Of a stretch of DNA of 64,000 bases, positions 60,525-64,000 are shown piece by piece. A program made the position numbers and the translations under genes. The notes under the pieces are model-generated. The model was not told the DNA's origin. It made no database searches and saw only the letters and a program-made list of their open reading frames with translations. Each line of letters starts with the position of its first letter. Positions within the stretch are counted from its first letter, which is position 1. The DNA comes from Rhea pennata (taxonomy: Eukaryota > Chordata > Aves > Rheiformes > Rheidae). The stretch is from positions 36,893,190 through 36,957,189 of the forward strand of contig NC_084669.1 in NCBI RefSeq assembly GCF_028389875.1, written 5' to 3'.

Positions 60525-61005
60525 CACCGCACCGCGCCGCACCGCGCAGCACCGCACCGCACTGCGCAGCACCGCTCCGGTCCGCGCAGCTCCGCGCCGC
60601 ACCGCGCAGCACCGCTCCGGTCCGCGCAGCTCCGCGCCGCACTGCGCAGCACCGCTCCGGTCCGCGCAGCACCGCTCTGCACCGCGCAGCTCCGCACCGC
60701 GCAGCCCCCCACCGCTACGCACCGCGCCGCAGCTCCGCACCGCTCCACAGCACAGCGCTCCGGTCCGCGCAGACCCGCGCCGCACCGCGCAGCACCGCTC
60801 CGGTCCGCGCAGCTCCGCACCGCGCAGCCCCGCACCGCTACGCACCGCGCCGCAGCTCCGCACCGCTCCACACCACAGCGCTCCGGTCCGCGCAGCCCCG
60901 CGCCGCGCCGCCGCTCCGCACCGCGCAGCTCCGCAGCGCTCCGCACCACTCTGCACCGCGCAGCTCCGCACCGCGCAGCTGCACTCCACACCGCGCCGCG
61001 CCGGT
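60525..61005. repeat. Promoter-proximal minisatellite upstream of TYSND1
   Basis: Nested tandem repeats built from GCACCGCGCAGC and ACCGCTCCGGTCCGCGCAG units. A basic unit of about 40 bp is repeated three times at about 60550-60670. A longer unit of about 120 bp begins ACCGCGCCGCAGCTCCGCACC and is seen at about 60720 and 60842. The array ends about 20 bp before the TYSND1 start codon and so probably lies in the 5' UTR. Confidence 0.85.
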
Positions 61006-61022
61006 CCGTGCGCTGCGGCCGC

Positions 61023-62017
61023 ATGCCAGCCTCGGCCGGCCGCTGGCGCGCGGCGGAGCGGAGCGGCTGCGCCGTGGTGGCGTGGGGGCCGGCGGCGGCG
61101 GAGCCCCGCAGCGGCAGCGGCGTGGTGCTGAGCCGGCGGCCCGGCGTGGTGCTGTGCCACGGCGCCGTCTTCGCGCCCTTCCTGCGGCAGGGCCCGGCGG
61201 CGTGGGGGCGGCGCGAGGCGCTGCGGCCCGACGCCCTGCGGCCCGGCCTGCGGGTGCGCGTGCTGCGGCCGCCGGCGGGGCCCGGCGGGCGCCCGCGGCA
61301 GCACGACGCCCGGCCGCTGGCGCTGGTGCCCTGCGCCGCCTTCGCCGAGGCGCTGGCGGGGTCCGGTGCGGCGGGCCGGGCCGAGCCGGCGGGCGAGCGG
61401 CGGGCGCTGGCCTGGTTCGCCCTGCTGCGGGTGCCGGCGCTGGACGGCGGCGGCGGGTGGACGGCGCGGGCGGCGGCGGCGGCGCTGCGCAAGGGGCAGG
61501 CGCTGGTGGCCTGCGGCTCGCCCTTCGGCGCCCTCTGCGCCGACCTCTTCCTCAACACGCTGAGCGCCGGCGTGCTGAGCAACGCCGGCGGGGCCCCGCA
61601 ACGCCCTGCTGCTCACCGACGCCCGCTGCCTGCCCGGCACCGAGGGCGGCGGCGTGTTCGCCGCGCGGCGCCCGCGCCTCGTGGGTGTCGTGGCGGCGCT
61701 GCTCCGCAGCCCGGCCGGCGAGAGCCTGGGGCTGGCGCTCGTCTGCTCCCTTGACGCCATCCTGGAGGGCCGCCGCCGACGTCTGGCGCAGGCCGGGGCC
61801 GTCCCGCCGCCGCCGCTGCCGGAGGACGAGGATGACGGCGAGGACGACGACGAGGAGGACGAGGCAGCGCCGCGGGACGAGCTGCTGCGGGGCGTGGCGC
61901 TGGTGTGAGTGCGGCAGCACCTGGGGCTCGGGCACCCCTGAGCCCCCGGCTGCTGCTCACGTGCCGCCACGTCCTGCAGCCGGGTGGGCGCCTGGCCGTG
62001 CGCACCGTGCCTGGGTG
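61023..62017 (+). CDS. TYSND1: Trypsin domain-containing 1, peroxisomal processing protease (TYSND1), exon 1, partial and frame-broken
   Basis: TYSND1 is the peroxisomal matrix protease that trims PTS2 leader peptides and PTS1 beta-oxidation enzymes. Only exon 1 is in the window; a GTGAGT donor follows 62017. The frame from the ATG at 61023 shows family blocks SGSGVVLSRRPGVVLCHGAVF and CGSPFGALCADLFLNTLSAGVLSN. Similarity then jumps to +1 near 61590-61597 (a G4C4 run) and continues with LLLTDARCLPGTEGGGVF and an acidic stretch (PEDEDDGEDDDEEDEAAP). A second shift comes near 61906 (ECGSTWGSG) and a third near 61931 (SPRLLLTCRHV, holding the likely catalytic His). The disruptions may be assembly errors next to a long low-complexity array; the remaining exons are outside. 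Upstream in-frame ATGs translate the minisatellite and were not used. Confidence 0.85.
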
Positions 62018-62027
62018 GTGAGTGCAG

Positions 62028-64000
62028 CTTCCCTTCCCCCTTCCCTTCCCTTCCCTCCCTTCCCTTCCCTTCCCTTCCTTCCCTTCCCTCCCTTCCTTCC
62101 CTTCCTTCCCTTCCCTTCCCTTCCCTTCCTTCCCTTCCTCCTTCCCTTCCTTCCTTCCCTTCCCTTCCTTCCCTTCCCTTCCTTCCCTTCCCTTCCCTTC
62201 CTTCCCTTCCCTTCCCTTCCCTTCCCTTCCCTTCCCTTCCCTTCCCTTCCCTTCCCTTCCCTTCCCTTCCTTCCCTTCCCTTCCTTCCCTTCCCTTCCCT
62301 TCCCTTCCCTTCCCTTCCCTTCCCTTCCCTTCCCTTCCCTTCCCTTCCTTCCCTTCCCTTCCCTTCCCTTCCCTTCCCTTCCCTTCCCTTCCCTTCCCTT
62401 CCCTTCCTTCCTCCTTCCCTTCCTTCCTTCCCTTCCCTTCCCTTCCCTTCCCTTCCCTTCCCTTCCCCTTCCCTTCCTTCCCTTCCCTTCCCTTCCCTTC
62501 CCTTCCCTTCCCTTCCCTTCCCTCCTTCCCTTCCCTTCCCTTCCCTTCCCTTCCCTTCCCTTCCCTTCCCTTCCTTCCCTTCCCTTCCCTTCCCTTCCTT
62601 CCTTCCCTTCCCCTTCCCTTCCTTCCCTTCCCTTCCCTTCCCTTCCCTTCCCTTCCTTCCCTTCCCTTCCTTCCTTCCCTTCCCTTCCCTTCCTTCCCTT
62701 CCCTTCCCTTCCTTCCCTTCCTTCCCTTCCCTTCCCTTCCCTTCCCTTCCCCCCTTCCCTTCCCTTCCCTTCCCTCCCTTCCCTTCCCTTCCCTCCCTTC
62801 CCCTTCCCTTCCCTTCCCTTCCTTCCCTTCCTTCCCTTCCCTTCCCTTCCTTCCCTTCCTTCCCTTCCCTTCCCTTCCCTTCCCTTCCCTTCCCTTCCCT
62901 TCCTTCCTTCCCTTCCCTCCCTTCCCTTCCCTTCCCTTCCCTTCCCCTTCCCTCCCTTCCCTTCCCTTCCCTTCCCTTCCTTCCCTTCCCTTCCCTTCCC
63001 TTCCTCCCTTCCTTCCCTTCCCTCCCTTCCCTTCCCTTCCCTTCCCTCCTTCCCTTCCTTCCCTTCCCTTCCCTTCCCTTCCCTTCCTTCCCTTCCCTTC
63101 CCTTCCCTTCCCTTCCTTCCCTTCCCTTCCCTTCCTTCCTTCCCTTCCCTTCCCTTCCCTTCCCTTCCTTCCTCCTTCCCTTCCCTTCCCTTCCCTTCCC
63201 TTCCCTTCTCCTTCCCTTCCTTCCTTCCCTTCCTTCCCTTCCCTTCCTTCCTTCCCTTCCCCTTCCCTTCCTTCCCTTCCCTTCCCGTCCTTCCCTTCCC
63301 TTCCCTTCCCTTCCCTTCCCTTCCCTTCCCTTCCCTTCCCTTCCCTTCCTTCCCTTCCCTTCCCTTCCCTTCCCTCCTCCCTTCCCTTCCCTTCCCTTCC
63401 CTTCCTTCCCTTCCCTTCCCTTCCTTCCCTTCCCTTCCCTTCCCTTCCTTCCCTTCCTCCTTCCCTTCCCTTCCCTTCCCTTCCCTTCCCTTCCCTTCCC
63501 TTCCTTCCCTTCCCTTCCTTCCCTTCTCCTTCCCTTCCTTCCCTTCCCTTCCCTTCCCTTCCCTTCCCTTCCCTTCCTTCCCTTCCCTTCCCTTCCCTTC
63601 CCTTCCCTTCCCTTCCCTTCCTTCCCTTCCCTTCCTTCCCTTCCCTTCCCTTCCCTTCCCTTCCCTTCCCTTCCCTTCCCTTCCCTTCCCTTCCCTTCCC
63701 TTCCCTTCCCTTCCCTTCCCTTCCTTCCCTTCCTTCCCTTCCCTTCCCTTCCCTTCCCTTCCTTCCCTTCCCTCCCTTCCTTCCTCCCTTCCTTCCCTTC
63801 CCTTCCCTTCCCTTCCTTCCCTTCCTTCCCTTCCCTTCCCTTCCTTCCCTTCCCTTCCCTTCCCTTCCCTTCCCTTCCCTTCCCTTCCCTTCCCTTCCTT
63901 CCCTTCCTTCCCTCCCTTCCCTTCCCTTCCCTTCCTTCCCTTCCCTTCCCTTCCCTCCTTCCTTCCCTTCCCTTCCCTCTTCCCTTCCCTTCCCTTCCCT
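62028..64000. repeat. (CCCTT)n / (AAGGG)n pentanucleotide array, runs off the window
   Basis: At least 1.97 kb of TTCCC repeats (AAGGG on the other strand), broken by frequent 4-base TTCC units and rare variants such as CCCC, CTCC or a single GTCC. There is no unique sequence from about 62028 to the window end. It begins about 10 bases after the TYSND1 exon 1 donor, so it lies at the start of intron 1. It is a perfect polypyrimidine/polypurine tract. The true length is unknown. Confidence 0.97.

Noticed and set aside
60372-61022. In-frame N-terminal extension of TYSND1 from ATG at 60372
   Set aside because: The ATG lies within a CCAAT box, and the extension would translate promoter and minisatellite sequence. 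The start at 61023 aligns with the family.
59895-61970. 691-codon open frame on the minus strand over the TYSND1 promoter and exon 1
   Set aside because: It is antisense to the recognised TYSND1 exon and the minisatellite. It stays open because the DNA is almost stop-free GC sequence, and its translation is repetitive Cys/Ala/Arg sequence.
62028-64000. CRISPR-like or telomeric array
   Set aside because: There are no spacers, and the unit is CCCTT rather than the vertebrate telomere hexamer.
1-64000. Endogenous retrovirus, complete CR1 or other autonomous mobile element
   Set aside because: No reverse transcriptase, integrase or paired terminal repeats were readable; only low-complexity tracts and possible decayed fragments were seen.

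Overview
The window looks like avian nuclear DNA: intron-rich protein genes, CpG-island promoters, AATAAA polyadenylation signals and little interspersed-repeat sequence. The gene order matches human 10q22 in inverted orientation: PALD1, EIF4EBP2, LRRC20, NPFFR1, PPA1, SAR1A, TYSND1. The block fills only 64 kb here, whereas I recall several hundred kb in human. A bird is the best fit because of that compaction, the GC-rich promoters and the closeness of the PPA1 protein to what I remember of chicken. The species cannot be named from this sequence. All gene names come from reading exon translations and recognising the families; no search was run.

Layout. 1-8.9 kb: thirteen coding exons of PALD1 on the minus strand, with the 3' part of the gene beyond the left edge. 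8.9-13.1 kb: PALD1 intron 1 and a CpG island with its probable non-coding first exon. 13.1-15.35 kb: a spacer with no recognised gene; mammals have NODAL in this position. 15.35-22.0 kb: EIF4EBP2 on the minus strand with a roughly 4 kb 3' UTR. 22.0-22.65 kb: a divergent CpG-island promoter containing a complete tRNA-Glu(TTC) gene. 22.6-29.65 kb: LRRC20, plus strand. 29.9-38.27 kb: NPFFR1, plus strand. 38.3-52.6 kb: PPA1, plus strand, eleven exons. 52.6-59.4 kb: SAR1A, plus strand. 60.3 kb onward: TYSND1 promoter and exon 1. From 62.03 kb to the window end there is an uninterrupted (CCCTT/AAGGG)n pentanucleotide array in TYSND1 intron 1.

The genes are not one pathway. They cover a pseudophosphatase (PALD1), a cap-dependent translation repressor (EIF4EBP2), a leucine-rich-repeat protein (LRRC20), an RFamide-peptide GPCR (NPFFR1), cytosolic pyrophosphatase (PPA1), the COPII GTPase (SAR1A) and a peroxisomal processing protease (TYSND1). 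The five plus-strand genes are packed head to tail, with only about 270-350 bp between three successive polyadenylation signals and the next gene. The most unusual features are the AAGGG-type array next to a frame-broken TYSND1 exon, the Pol III gene inside a divergent Pol II promoter, and promoter-associated minisatellites.
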